DNA of 64,000 nucleotides from JAGRCP01 sp942490705 (GCA_942490705.1 CALNXY010000019.1:1-64000); one strand, 5' to 3'; numbered from the stretch's first letter, positions 19,777 through 29,047 are shown. The notes: a model not told the origin generated them from the letters alone. Numbers and translations: made by a program.

Positions 19777-19811
19777 AAGCGGGAGGGCGGGGATCGGTTC
19801 CCAACCAGCCC

Positions 19812-19897
19812 AGTGAGCACGCCCCGTGCGCACGACGCCATCGCGACATACGGTCGAGCTGAATGTCGTCAATCCCCCCGCATGGGGCGTGCTCGCT
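19812..19897. repeat. 86-bp element with 13-bp terminal inverted repeats, copy 2
   Basis: Left end AGTGAGCACGCCC (19812-19824) and right end GGGCGTGCTCGCT (19885-19897), in the same orientation as copy 1 and about 122 bp after it. Both copies are preceded by ACCAGCCC, so the repeated unit may be slightly longer than the inverted-repeat boundaries. Confidence 0.8.
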
Positions 19898-19983
19898 AAA
19901 CGGGAGAATATCGGTGCGCGCACAAGACCGAGTGCACGCACTGCCAGGCAGATCCCGAGTACACGGCGGCTGAAATGAGCCCA

Positions 19984-20083
19984 TGGTTCGTAGGTCCGGC
20001 TACCAGCCGGACGAGTCTCGGTCTTCACTGATAGCTCGTCGGTATACGGAACCTGTCACGCTGATAGCGTGACCTACGAACCA
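19984..20083. repeat. Double-hairpin dispersed repeat, copy 2
   Basis: Perfect 13-bp terminal inverted repeats TGGTTCGTAGGTC (19984-19996) and GACCTACGAACCA (20071-20083). Nested inside or overlapping them are two perfect 8-bp hairpins, GTCCGGCT-ACC-AGCCGGAC and GTCACGCT-GAT-AGCGTGAC. The RNA would fold as a long stem with two arms. It lies just 3' of the broken secreted-protein gene. Confidence 0.85.
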
Positions 20084-20107
20084 CCGGCGTATTTAGACCC
20101 CTATGTA

Positions 20108-22223
20108 CTAGCGTACCATGATCGGCAGCCAGACCTTGGGCGCGATCTCGTCTCCGGTTGCAGTATAGACGCCATACTCCCTGCCCAGCTCAAACGGTCC
20201 GATCTGGTCGGTCATGCCTTCCAGACTCACCTCTTCGACATAGAAGACCGTAGCCGTTGTCACCGCCGTGTAAGCGTAATCCGTTGGCTCGACCGAGTCG
20301 ACGACGGAGGACGGAATCAGCGCCTCGTTCAGGCGCACCAGACCGTCAGGCCCTTCGCCGTAGAGGTTGAAGCCGGCATTGGCCGTCTCCGTGCTCGTCT
20401 GCCAGCGGAAGTCGACGCGATCGCCGTTGGCCTCGGCCAGGAACCAGCCCAGGGTGACGGGGACGGTCTGATCGGTTTTGTCAAAGCAGATGGCGCCGAC
20501 TGAACCGCTACCGCCCAACTCGTAGGTAATCTTGTCGAAGCGGAAGCCAATTACAGCGCCGCCCTTGGCCACATCGGTGATGCGATTGCCGGCGCGGTCG
20601 CCGAATTCAACGCCGGGATCAGACGAAGGTGACCCGAATCGCCCTCGAAGTCGCAGAAGGGTATCTCTACGGACTGACCGGTCAAGCTGTTCTCCACGAC
20701 GACATCGCCTTCGCTGCAATTCTCAAAGTCGATGAAATCGAACGCAAAGTTGGTGAGGAAGAGGTCCGACATAATCGTGATGTCGCCAATCTGCCCCGAT
20801 GGCGGCGCCCAGTCGTCGGGCATGTTGATCGGATTCGTATTGGCATCATTCGGATCAGTGTGGATGATGAGCCCATTGCCGACCGGCGTACTGCCCAGAT
20901 TCCCTTCCGCCCAGTAGCCCGGGATAGGCGTCGCCGGCGCAGGCGGGAACGGTGACACAGCCGTATTGTTGCGCTCCAGGTCCGGATCTTCGCCGCCTAC
21001 GCCTTCCGTGTCGTATAGCGTCAACGGCCGTGAGGTGTTGTGGCTAAACATGATGCCGCTTCCTGGGCCAATAAATTCGGTATAGGGTTGTTGGGTCGAG
21101 ATATTGGTCCCTGCGGCCTGGTCGTTGAAGGTTAGCTCAACCGGGCTGCGAAGCCTTCGCAGAGCGGGGGGAGGAATCACGTTCACAAAGGTGCAGGTGA
21201 CGTCCTCGCTGCCACCCAGATTAATCTGAACGCTGGCAGACACTTCAACGATGACGATGTCACTCCCCCCTCTACAGACAATGGTGTCAAGGCTCCAGCC
21301 TGCGGGCACTTGTTCTGTTACATCGTAGTTAAAGGGCAGCAGATTGTTAAACGTAGTGGAGTTTGGATCGCTGCCGTTATCCACTGAGCGTGAATGAACT
21401 GCCAGCGCCACCGATATTGGTCAAGAATTCGAACTCTTGCTCGCTCTCCGGAATGGCCTCTTTGACGATGGTGATGCTGCCCTCTTGTGGAATGGGCGTA
21501 CCGTCAGTACTTAGCAGCTCCGGACAGACCGTGTGGTTGTCCGATTCAAAAGCGCCATTGTTCCCACACCTCTGAAGCTTCTCGGCAAAGATAGCGATCT
21601 TGATGCGGGCCTCATCGTTCACGGCGAAGATGTTGACGAAGGCGAAGATTCTTCGGCTTCCGGCTGCTCAAAGCCCGGGTCGGGTTGCCGAAGTGGCCAC
21701 CGTAAGCACTGACCCAGGGCTGCCGTCAACCAGTTCGCCCGAATCGAGGATGGATTGCGTGTCTAAACGTCTGGCTCGTGCCGTCGGCCATGTTCACGGT
21801 CAGCGTGTTCAGGCCGTTGCCGGCGCTCCACCAGAAGCCGAAGTAACCGGCCGGCTGCAACAGAGTCAGCGTGTAGCTTCCTTCAATCTCGGTACTGATG
21901 TACTGGCCGCTGCCGCCTGCGCCACCAAAGAGATCAGCGAATACCCTGATTTCGAAATTGTGCGCTGCCGGCTGCATAGCTCCCCGATGGGAACGGAGAT
22001 CCAGCGTCGAAAGGCCGCCCGCACTTGAGCATCGAACGTCTCCACCGATGGCGTCTCTGACAAGTCACCTGGGACACGCCTGCTCACCGGGCTCCTCGAT
22101 CGTGAAAACCAGGTCACCGGGGGCCGCCTGCGCCGGCTGGGGCAGCGCGATCAGCGCCGCCAGGGTGATGATCAGCCACGGCAGGGCGCGCTTTCCAACA
22201 TGTTGCAAATGCTTGATAGTCAT
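20108..22223 (-). pseudogene. Large secreted protein with prealbumin/SpaA-like beta domain, frameshifted
   Basis: The start is clear: ATG at 22223 after GAGGAGAAACT, then a signal peptide (ALPWLIITLAALIALPQPAQA). The following pieces lie in several frames: FEIRVFADLFGGAGGSG and YTLTLLQPAGYFGFWW (21726-21977); GSITIVKEAIPESEQEFEF (21377-21622), typical of SpaA-type pilin-like beta domains; a beta-rich region with FNDQAAGTNIS (20551-21411); and a C-terminal part (20108 on) with FRWQTSTETANAGFNLYGE, ending VWLPIMVR. At least four frame changes are needed. The end motif resembles C-termini of other exported proteins in this lineage. It probably once was a surface or adhesion protein. Confidence 0.7.
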
Positions 22224-22488
22224 AGTTTCTCCTCTATTTTTCGTTACTGTCAACTCTGTGTGAATCTCCCTGCCTCTGGCCGTCGTCTCGAATACGACAG
22301 TGGAACGATCGACGCGCAACGTCGGCAGCAGAAAGATCAACTAGAAAACCATATCATCACCAATGACGGAATACCATCGCATTCAATGTGATATTTCCGG
22401 CCGTTGATAGTGCAATTTGGCCAAGAGTACGGTATGCTAGTTGTCCACCGTGTAAACGATCCGGCTAGCGATTGATGCGATTATCTCC
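22224..22488. promoter_or_regulatory. Divergent promoter region
   Basis: This 265-bp gap separates the minus-strand secreted-protein gene from the plus-strand LAL regulator, so both promoters must lie here. The region is AT-richer than its surroundings, but no operator-like repeat stands out. Confidence 0.35.
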
Positions 22489-25128
22489 ATGCTACTGACC
22501 AGTAAACTCTCACCACCACGCGTACCCTCCACCTTCGTAGACCGCCCGCGACTCTATGCACACCTTGATCGCTGGCGCGACCAGCGCGCCCTGCTCATTC
22601 AAGCCCCTGCCGGCTATGGCAAGTCGTCACTCGTCAGCCATTGGATCGCTTGCAGACCGGATCCGCTTGCCTATGCCTGGCTCTCTCTCGATGAAAGCGA
22701 TGCTGAACCGCGCCAGTTTGTCCGCTATCTTGCGGCCGCATTGGCCCAAATTCTCCCAGGCCTGATTGACGTCGTGCAGCCCATCATCGACGATCCCCAG
22801 GGTCAACCCCGTAGCGCATTGCTCCGGCTGTTGGTTGCCCTCCAGACAGACGCAGGTGAACGTGCCGAGCACCTGTTGCTCGTTCTTGACGATCTGCATC
22901 GCGCTGCGTCTCCGGAAGTGGATGTCTTTCTGCAACTGATGCTGGAACACGGACCCGAAACGCTCCACATTATGTTGCTTACGCGACACCGCGTGAACTT
23001 GTCCCTGTCGCGGCTCTTTGCACATCAGGACATTGTCTTGTTGACCAAGGCTGATTTATGCTTCACCGCTGCAGAGACGAATGCCTATCTCCTGCAGCAG
23101 GGCTTTGCGCCGCCAAAAGAGGCTGATTTGGCGACGCTGGTGGGACAAAGCGAGGGGTGGGTGACGGCCTTGCAGTTGGCCGTCCTCGCTTCGCCGTCCG
23201 GAGAGCGTGACGCCAGCAAACTGGCCGCGCGGCTACAGAGCCACACCGGCTGGTTGGCCGCATTCCTGACGGAGGAGGTCTTGAATCGTCAAACGCCGGC
23301 GCGGCGCCGCTTTCTCCTCCAGACTTCGCTCCTCGACGCATTCAATGCACCGCTTGCCACCGCGGTGACGGGCGCAGAAAATGCCTACGCGCTCCTGGCA
23401 GAGGTCGTCCAGGCAGACCTGTTTCTCACTACGCTTGATGAGCGTGGCGAATGGTTTCGCTACCACCATCTCTTTCAGACTCTATTGCAGCAGCGCCTGC
23501 GCGCTGAGCTCACTGCTGCAGGGATTGCCGATTGCCATCGCCGTGCCGCGGCGTGGCTTGCTGCCGACGGTCAGATCGCAGAAGCCGTACGCCATTATCT
23601 GGCAGCAGGGAATGGTGACGCGGCCGCGGCGCTGGTCGAGCAGCAGGTGCGTACGGTGCTCTTTCCTGACCCCAACGCAGCCGAACTTCTCTTTAATCTC
23701 CTGCCCCGCAGCGTGTTGAATCAATACCCGCGTCTCGTGTTGGCGCGCTGCTTCTTGGCCATCCTCTATGGTGGCGAGGATGTCATTGGGTGGCGGAACG
23801 ATGCCGCTGCGACAGTGCGGCGTCAATGCGTGACGGCAGAGAATGCGCCGGACCTCTATGCCGAATGGTTCGTCTTGCAGAGCGGGGTTGCCTGGCTTGA
23901 AGATGATCTCACCGCCGCCGCTGCCTATCTTGACGAGGCAGGCGGCTTTGCACATGAGTTGGCGGATGAGTACGCCGGCACCCTGCACTTTGCATGGATG
24001 CACCTGCATCGACATGCCGGCGATGATGGTTCGATGGCCCAAGCTGCGGAAGCCGCCCTGGCCGCCTATGAGCGTGCCGGCTTCTGGTTAGGCGCCGTTG
24101 CGCTACGTCGCGAACAGGCGCGTTGGATGATGAGCCGCGGGCGCGCTCATGTTGCTGGCCGCCATTTTGATGAAATCTTTGGCTGCTACGAAACGCATGG
24201 CTTCGGGGTAGCGGGAGAGATCGCCCTGGCACACTGGGTGGCAGCCGGCAATTACTATCTGCAAAATCGATTGGATCAGGCCCGAACACATCAGGAGAAA
24301 GCGCTTGCTCTGGCACGTCAGTTGGACCGCGGCGCGATCATCCAGGGCGCGCTCATAGTCGAGCATCTTCTTGCACTTCTCGAAGGGAAAGCGGACGCAA
24401 AACGGAAAGCGGCGCCCGTGCGCTTCGACAAGCCCAGCCCCAATCGCGCGGCAAAGCTGCTAAAGGACTTTGAGACTCGCCTGCTTTTGTCACCAGGGTA
24501 CCGCGCCAATGCCGCCGCCATGGCGGTAAGGTGGGGGATTGACCTCGCCGGTCCACTGCCGGGTGTGCAGGACCGGGAACTGATCCCTTTTCTGCGCCTC
24601 TACCTTATAGACGGCCGGGACCCGGAAGCCATTACGTTGCTGCTTGACGAAGCGTGTGCCCACGCGTGCGCCACGCAGAAGCGTCTTGAAGAGCTTGAGC
24701 TACTGGCTTTGAGCGCCTGGCAGCAGCTGGATTTATACGACTTGCGCACCGCAACTCCGACCTTGACCCGGGCTGCAGCACTGGCGCGGGAGACAGGCTA
24801 TGTTCGCGTGTTGCTCGATATTGCTGAAGTAGCGGATGCCCTGGCGCAGCTGGATTTGACGCCCAGCAGCAGCAAGAAACAGCGCGAGGATCGCTTGCCT
24901 ACAACGGATCCCTACGTGCCCCTGACGGCGAAAGAGCAGCGGGTGCTCGACCTGCTTGCCGCGGAGTTGACGTACCGACAGATCGGCGAAGAACTGGTCA
25001 TCAGCGTGAATACGGTTCGCACCCACGTGCGCCACATCTACAAGAAACTGTCCGTCACACGTCGGGATCGGGCGATTGCGGTTGCCCGGCGTTGGCGACT
25101 CATCGCATCCGATACACCAGACGTGTGA
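22489..25128 (+). CDS. LAL-type (MalT-like) LuxR-family transcriptional regulator
   Basis: An 879-residue regulator. It has an N-terminal ATPase (P-loop PAGYGKSS, about 40-47; Walker B LLLVLDDLH, about 130-140). It then has a long helical TPR-like sensor region (about 340-780) and a C-terminal LuxR helix-turn-helix with LTAKEQRVLDLLAAELTYRQ and the recognition helix VNTVRTHVRHIYKKL. Members of this family bind ATP and an inducer, multimerise and activate transcription. The target genes cannot be read from sequence; the neighbouring secreted-protein gene is divergent and might be one. It is intact, unlike the genes on its left. Confidence 0.93.
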   Translation: MLLTSKLSPPRVPSTFVDRPRLYAHLDRWRDQRALLIQAPAGYGKSSLVSHWIACRPDPLAYAWLSLDESDAEPRQFVRYLAAALAQILPGLIDVVQPIIDDPQGQPRSALLRLLVALQTDAGERAEHLLLVLDDLHRAASPEVDVFLQLMLEHGPETLHIMLLTRHRVNLSLSRLFAHQDIVLLTKADLCFTAAETNAYLLQQGFAPPKEADLATLVGQSEGWVTALQLAVLASPSGERDASKLAARLQSHTGWLAAFLTEEVLNRQTPARRRFLLQTSLLDAFNAPLATAVTGAENAYALLAEVVQADLFLTTLDERGEWFRYHHLFQTLLQQRLRAELTAAGIADCHRRAAAWLAADGQIAEAVRHYLAAGNGDAAAALVEQQVRTVLFPDPNAAELLFNLLPRSVLNQYPRLVLARCFLAILYGGEDVIGWRNDAAATVRRQCVTAENAPDLYAEWFVLQSGVAWLEDDLTAAAAYLDEAGGFAHELADEYAGTLHFAWMHLHRHAGDDGSMAQAAEAALAAYERAGFWLGAVALRREQARWMMSRGRAHVAGRHFDEIFGCYETHGFGVAGEIALAHWVAAGNYYLQNRLDQARTHQEKALALARQLDRGAIIQGALIVEHLLALLEGKADAKRKAAPVRFDKPSPNRAAKLLKDFETRLLLSPGYRANAAAMAVRWGIDLAGPLPGVQDRELIPFLRLYLIDGRDPEAITLLLDEACAHACATQKRLEELELLALSAWQQLDLYDLRTATPTLTRAAALARETGYVRVLLDIAEVADALAQLDLTPSSSKKQREDRLPTTDPYVPLTAKEQRVLDLLAAELTYRQIGEELVISVNTVRTHVRHIYKKLSVTRRDRAIAVARRWRLIASDTPDV

Positions 25129-25245
25129 CGTTCAACAGGCTTCGTGGGCAGAAAGCAGGCTCTCTGCTCTGCGCACTTACCTTCACCCACAAGTCGACAG
25201 AAAAGGTGCAACGGGACAACCGGGACGTTCGCGAGCGAGCCCGCC

Positions 25246-25332
25246 GGGCATGAATGCCCTGACTAGCAAGCTGCGCCTCATGAAGTGAGGCTTGATCGTC
25301 GACAGAGAAGGCCCATTTGATGGGGCACACAG
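25246..25332. repeat. Hairpin-rich direct repeat, unit A
   Basis: Starts GGGCATGAATGCCC, a perfect small hairpin, followed by CTAGCAAGCTGCGCCTC, a second hairpin (GCCTC/GAGGC) and a third (GCCC/GGGC around ATTTGAT). It repeats 126 bp downstream with about 85% identity. It lies between the LAL regulator and the acetyltransferase gene. Confidence 0.75.
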
Positions 25333-25371
25333 CATCGCGGCGAGCGCAGGATCACCGCCATTCGAGCGAGT

Positions 25372-25457
25372 GGGCATGAATGCCCGGCCTAGCAAGCTGC
25401 GCCTCGTGAAGGGAGGCTCTGATCATCGACGGAGCAGGCCCATTGGGTGGGGCACAG
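25372..25457. repeat. Hairpin-rich direct repeat, unit B
   Basis: Starts GGGCATGAATGCCCGGCC and follows unit A base for base except for scattered changes. Several of these keep the small stems pairable. It could be part of a structured transcript downstream of either convergent gene, or a repeat family member. Confidence 0.75.
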
Positions 25458-25475
25458 CACGCTGGCCCGCGGCAT

Positions 25476-25967
25476 TCATGCCTGGGCCGTTCGCCGCCGC
25501 GGACGCTCTTCGTCCTCCAACGGTTTGCGAAAAAAGATCTCGCGATGGACTTCGCCATAGCCGAGCGCGGCATGGGCCTGGGGGCTGACCGGATAGTCGC
25601 CGTCCGTGTCCGAGGCCATTTCCGTACAGCCCTGCTCGCGGGCCCACGCCTCCCCCAGCGCAACCAGGCCGGCGCCGATGCCTCTGCCACGTAGGGCGGG
25701 ATCGACATACCAACCTTCCAGATAGCCGATGCGATCGCTCGTACAGCCGGGCGCCTCGCTGTGGACGGCGACCTCGAGAAAGCCACAGAGTCGTCCATCC
25801 GGCAGTGCGGCGACGAAGACAGGCTGCATGGGGTCTGCCGCGATCTCGTCTCGTTCGGCCGCAAGTTCGGCCGGCGTTTGGCGGGGCCATAGCGCGATCC
25901 GCAATCGGAGCCACTCGTCGTGATCCTGCGCATCTGCCCTGCGCAGTTCGATATCATTGTGCTTCAT
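25476..25967 (-). CDS. Aminoglycoside 6'-N-acetyltransferase-like GNAT enzyme
   Basis: The start at 25967 (MKHNDIELRRADAQDHDEWL) is chosen because it overlaps the end of the upstream MFS gene by 14 bp, as in a coupled operon. The 163-residue protein is a single GNAT domain with the AAC(6')-type blocks RIALWP, GYLEGWYVDPALRGRGIG (acetyl-CoA loop), EAWAREQGCTEMASDT and ALGYGEVHREIFFRKPL. These blocks are characteristic of the AAC(6') group, which acetylates aminoglycosides, although chromosomal relatives may have other substrates. It ends with a basic tail. Cytoplasmic. Resistance activity is plausible but unproven. Confidence 0.83.
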   Translation of the reverse strand: MKHNDIELRRADAQDHDEWLRLRIALWPRQTPAELAAERDEIAADPMQPVFVAALPDGRLCGFLEVAVHSEAPGCTSDRIGYLEGWYVDPALRGRGIGAGLVALGEAWAREQGCTEMASDTDGDYPVSPQAHAALGYGEVHREIFFRKPLEDEERPRRRTAQA

Positions 25968-27735
25968 GCGTCTCGTCCTCGTCCCCACGCGTGAGCATAT
26001 CGCCCAGTTCATCCGGCAGCATCTCTTCAAGTTCGTCCGGGATGAGCGCGCTCAACTCGTCTGGAATCAGGTCGATCTCATCGGGAATCTCTTCAAAAAC
26101 CGAGGCCGCCATATCGACCGGTACCTCGGTCGAGGTGTAACGAATCGTGCGCCGCAGCAGCAGCCAAATTGCCGTGGCCGTCAACATGCTGATGCCGGCA
26201 ATCACCCCCATTGTGTTTCCGTAGGCAAAGGCATAGCTTGCCACGTATGCCTGCAAAATCAGGTCGCCCAAGAGGGTGGGGTCGAGACGTTCGGTGATCT
26301 CCGGCCGTTCCGTGAGCGTATTGAGTAGCTGGAAGAGCTCATCGATTCGTTCTTGTGCCATGAAACCATCGAGGCGCGCCGCGAAATCTGCATGGCCGAA
26401 GGCCACGATGAGTTCCCCGGTGAGCACGCTGCCCAATGCGCCGCCAATCAGCATGGTGGCGCTATTGATGCCGGCGTTAAGCCCAATGTAATCATCGATG
26501 ACGGTCTGAAAAAAGGCATTTGCCCAGACGGTCTTGGTCGAGAGGATGGCAAAGCCAAAGAGCGCCAGCGGGACAATCTGCATCCAATACGGCATGGCGT
26601 TGGGCGCAATCGCCATGATGCTGACGGCAATGCCGGTCGCAAAGAGCCCGCCCGCCGTCACCTTGCTGACCTGCTGCAGCTTCCACAGGCGCGGGGCCAG
26701 ACGCACGCTGAGGAGCATCCCAATCAAAATCGGTAACAGCGCCACCGAACGAACCACGAGACTGTAGCCCTTGACGACATCATAGTAGCGAAAGGTGGTC
26801 AAGGTAAAGCCCATCAGCACCAGCTGAATCACCACCCCGATCATGATCAACATGGTCAGGTCGCGGGTGTGGATCGTGGCATTGTGGAAGATGTTGCCCG
26901 GCGTATTGACATCCCACCAGATGACGAGGGCCAGGCCGAATCCGCCTGTCACCATCAGCACAATGAGGAGCGCGCCCCACCATTCATCGATGAACCCCCA
27001 CTGCACGATGCCAAAGACGACCGCCAATACGACCAGCGCCCAGCCGGCGTAGACAACGGCATCAAGGTGCCGTTCGCCGTGGACGTAGCTTTCCGGCAGG
27101 TTGCGAAAGATCAGGACGAGCGCCACGATGCCAATGATAAAGGGCAGAACATAAGCCCCGCGCCAGCCGAAGAGGCGCATCCCCAGCTGTGTAAAGCTGG
27201 AAGCGAAGACACTGGCGATGCTGGTGGCGAGGATATACCAGGCAAAGGCCAGGACGCGTTCACGACCGCGGTAGAAAATGTAGAGGGGGGCCAGGGCGAG
27301 CGGCAGCACCAGGGCGGCTGCAGCGAGCGTCGCCAGGTGCGTCACGATGTGCAAATGATTGGCCGCGGTGATCATCGCGGCGCTGTTGGCGGCGACGGTC
27401 ATTGCCAAACCGATGAGCAAGCAGCGGCGGCGACCATAGAAATCGCCCAGGGCGCCGCCGGCGATGATGGTGACGACCAGAATGACGCCCCAAATGCTGG
27501 AGAGCAGGCGCGCCTCTGCCCAACCGGCCCCAAAAGGGGCCGCATGGGGCGGGTAAAAGTCCCAGAAATGGGGCTCCAGCGTCTTGGTCATCCCGGCGAG
27601 ACAGCAAGCTAGGATGAGCAAATTGGGGCGGGGCGGCGCAACGTATTCTGTGCTTGGCGTGGTGACCGATGCGCTCAAGATGATTTCTCTATTGAAGTTT
27701 GCCGTGGCACTGCTTGAACTTCCGTCCGTTGCCAC
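25954..27735 (-). CDS. MFS transporter (DHA2-like, about 14 membrane segments)
   Basis: A 593-residue permease starting RPNLLILACCLAGMTKTLEP after a hydrophilic leader. It has the MFS loop GDFYGRRRC between segments 2 and 3 and about 14 hydrophobic spans. The C-terminal tail (about 555-593) is very acidic, made of repeated EEIPDEIDLIPDEL-like units. The ATG at 27735 overlaps the upstream radical-SAM gene by 47 bp; a TTG near 27676 after AGAGAAATCATC is an alternative start with less overlap. Such transporters often export drugs or metabolites. The coupled acetyltransferase behind it fits a detoxification or resistance unit, but this is inference. Confidence 0.85.
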   Translation of the reverse strand: MATDGSSSSATANFNREIILSASVTTPSTEYVAPPRPNLLILACCLAGMTKTLEPHFWDFYPPHAAPFGAGWAEARLLSSIWGVILVVTIIAGGALGDFYGRRRCLLIGLAMTVAANSAAMITAANHLHIVTHLATLAAAALVLPLALAPLYIFYRGRERVLAFAWYILATSIASVFASSFTQLGMRLFGWRGAYVLPFIIGIVALVLIFRNLPESYVHGERHLDAVVYAGWALVVLAVVFGIVQWGFIDEWWGALLIVLMVTGGFGLALVIWWDVNTPGNIFHNATIHTRDLTMLIMIGVVIQLVLMGFTLTTFRYYDVVKGYSLVVRSVALLPILIGMLLSVRLAPRLWKLQQVSKVTAGGLFATGIAVSIMAIAPNAMPYWMQIVPLALFGFAILSTKTVWANAFFQTVIDDYIGLNAGINSATMLIGGALGSVLTGELIVAFGHADFAARLDGFMAQERIDELFQLLNTLTERPEITERLDPTLLGDLILQAYVASYAFAYGNTMGVIAGISMLTATAIWLLLRRTIRYTSTEVPVDMAASVFEEIPDEIDLIPDELSALIPDELEEMLPDELGDMLTRGDEDETHEAQ

Positions 27736-29047
27736 AGGGGCACGGATCGTTGCGCTGCCGCTTGGCGTCTTCCGCCGCTACCCATTCCATGACGCGGGCA
27801 GCCGGTTGTCTTCGCTGCACAAGCTGGGCCATGATGTTCATGGTTGGTCGGGCATGGCTAAAGAAATGATAGAGCCCTTCACAGAGGTAATTGTGTCCGG
27901 CTTCGCCATCGCGTGATTCAACGAAGCGATCTTTGGGGCAGCCCCCGTTGCACAGCATGCGCACATCGCATGCCACACACTGCTGGGTGAGCGTGTCGCG
28001 CTTGTCGTCGCCGAACTTGCGCATCTGCGGCGATGCGACCAACTCAACCATGTGGGTTTCGTTGATGTTGCCGAGGAGATAGTCGGGTTCGACGAAGTGA
28101 TCACACGTGTAGAGGTCGCCGTTGTGCTCCAGGGCCGGACCGTAGCCGCACGTTGGCGCATGGATACAGAGCATGTGCTCGCCAAAATAGGCGTGCAGGG
28201 TCACGTCAAAGAGCTGCACGTGGATCTTACCGACATCGCCACGCAGCCACTCCTCATAGATGTCAACGAGGAAACGGCCATACTGCTCGCCACCCACAGA
28301 GCGCTCGGTAACCAGGCTGCCGGTCTGCGTGTAGAGCAGGCGTTCGCCGCCCGGGCGTTCACTCCAGCCTTCGTTGGCCAGGGCCAGCGTCTCTGGCGTG
28401 GCGCGCTCGACGATGGGGATGAATTGCATCCAGGTTGCCTGCAGCTCGTCCCGAAAGAAGCGATAGACCTCGCGCCCCTGATGCTGGTTGGCCGCGTTGA
28501 CCGTGCAGAGGATGTTATACTCGACGCCGTGACGGCGCAGCGCTTCCCAGCCGCTCTTGACCTGGCTGAAGGTGCCCTCTCCACCCTTGTTGAGGCGGTA
28601 GGTATTGTGGATTTCTTCCGGCCCGTCGACGCTGAGCCCAACGAGGAAATTGTGCTCTTTCAGAAAGGCGCACCATGCATCGTCCAGCAAGACGCCATTG
28701 GTTTGGAACGTATATTCAACCTCTTGACCCGGCCTGCGATACTTCTCGGCGAATTCAACGGAGCGCTTGAAGAAATCCAGGCCCATTAACGTCGGCTCGC
28801 CCCCTTGCCAAGCAATTGTAACCAGAGGCGCCGTGTGTGACTCCAAGAGCTGACGGACGTAGTTTTCCAGGGTCGCCTCGGCCATGCGACTCTTGTCGTT
28901 CGGGTAAAGCGCTTCTTTGGAGAGGAAAAAGCAGTAGGTGCAGTCCAGATTGCACGTCGAACCGCTTGGCTTCACGAGCAGATGAAAACGGGGTGGGGCG
29001 CCGTCGGGCATCGTTAGCAGTGGGATAGGCGTCGTTTGTCCGTCCAT
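27689..29047 (-). CDS. Anaerobic sulfatase-maturating enzyme (radical SAM) with C-terminal SEC-C motif
   Basis: This radical SAM enzyme oxidises the active-site Cys of sulfatases to formylglycine. It has the cluster motif CNLDCTYC (Cys32, 36, 39), AWQGGEPTLMG, TNGVLLDD and GLSVDGPEEIHN. A SPASM region holds the auxiliary-cluster cysteines (CIHAPTCGYG, CDHFVEPDYLLGN, CVACDVRMLCNGGCPKDRF). The last 20 residues form a SEC-C zinc motif (CPCGNGRKFKQCHG), an addition not needed for catalysis. The 452-residue length fits the family plus this tail. The sulfatases in this window are all Cys-type and are its likely clients, although it is not adjacent to them. Confidence 0.92.
   Translation of the reverse strand: MDGQTTPIPLLTMPDGAPPRFHLLVKPSGSTCNLDCTYCFFLSKEALYPNDKSRMAEATLENYVRQLLESHTAPLVTIAWQGGEPTLMGLDFFKRSVEFAEKYRRPGQEVEYTFQTNGVLLDDAWCAFLKEHNFLVGLSVDGPEEIHNTYRLNKGGEGTFSQVKSGWEALRRHGVEYNILCTVNAANQHQGREVYRFFRDELQATWMQFIPIVERATPETLALANEGWSERPGGERLLYTQTGSLVTERSVGGEQYGRFLVDIYEEWLRGDVGKIHVQLFDVTLHAYFGEHMLCIHAPTCGYGPALEHNGDLYTCDHFVEPDYLLGNINETHMVELVASPQMRKFGDDKRDTLTQQCVACDVRMLCNGGCPKDRFVESRDGEAGHNYLCEGLYHFFSHARPTMNIMAQLVQRRQPAARVMEWVAAEDAKRQRNDPCPCGNGRKFKQCHGKLQ

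Larger units (their letters stand above)
18958..20107. other. 1.1-kb repeat-rich region without intact genes
   Basis: No convincing complete gene. A minus-strand fragment ending at 18954 (tail GGASVDLDNDGELDSG) may be the relic of a secreted protein with a calcium-binding type loop. From 19680 on the region holds two tandem AGTGAGCACGCCC elements and one double-hairpin repeat. It also has GC-rich hairpins near 19345-19380 (CCCCGTGGC / GCCCGGGG). It looks like an accumulation site for small repeats. Confidence 0.6.

Noticed and set aside
1..22223. Genome-wide reassignment of TGA to Trp as an explanation of internal TGA codons
   Set aside because: Tryptophan is written TGG throughout, many intact genes end in TGA, and most breaks are frameshifts rather than TGA codons.
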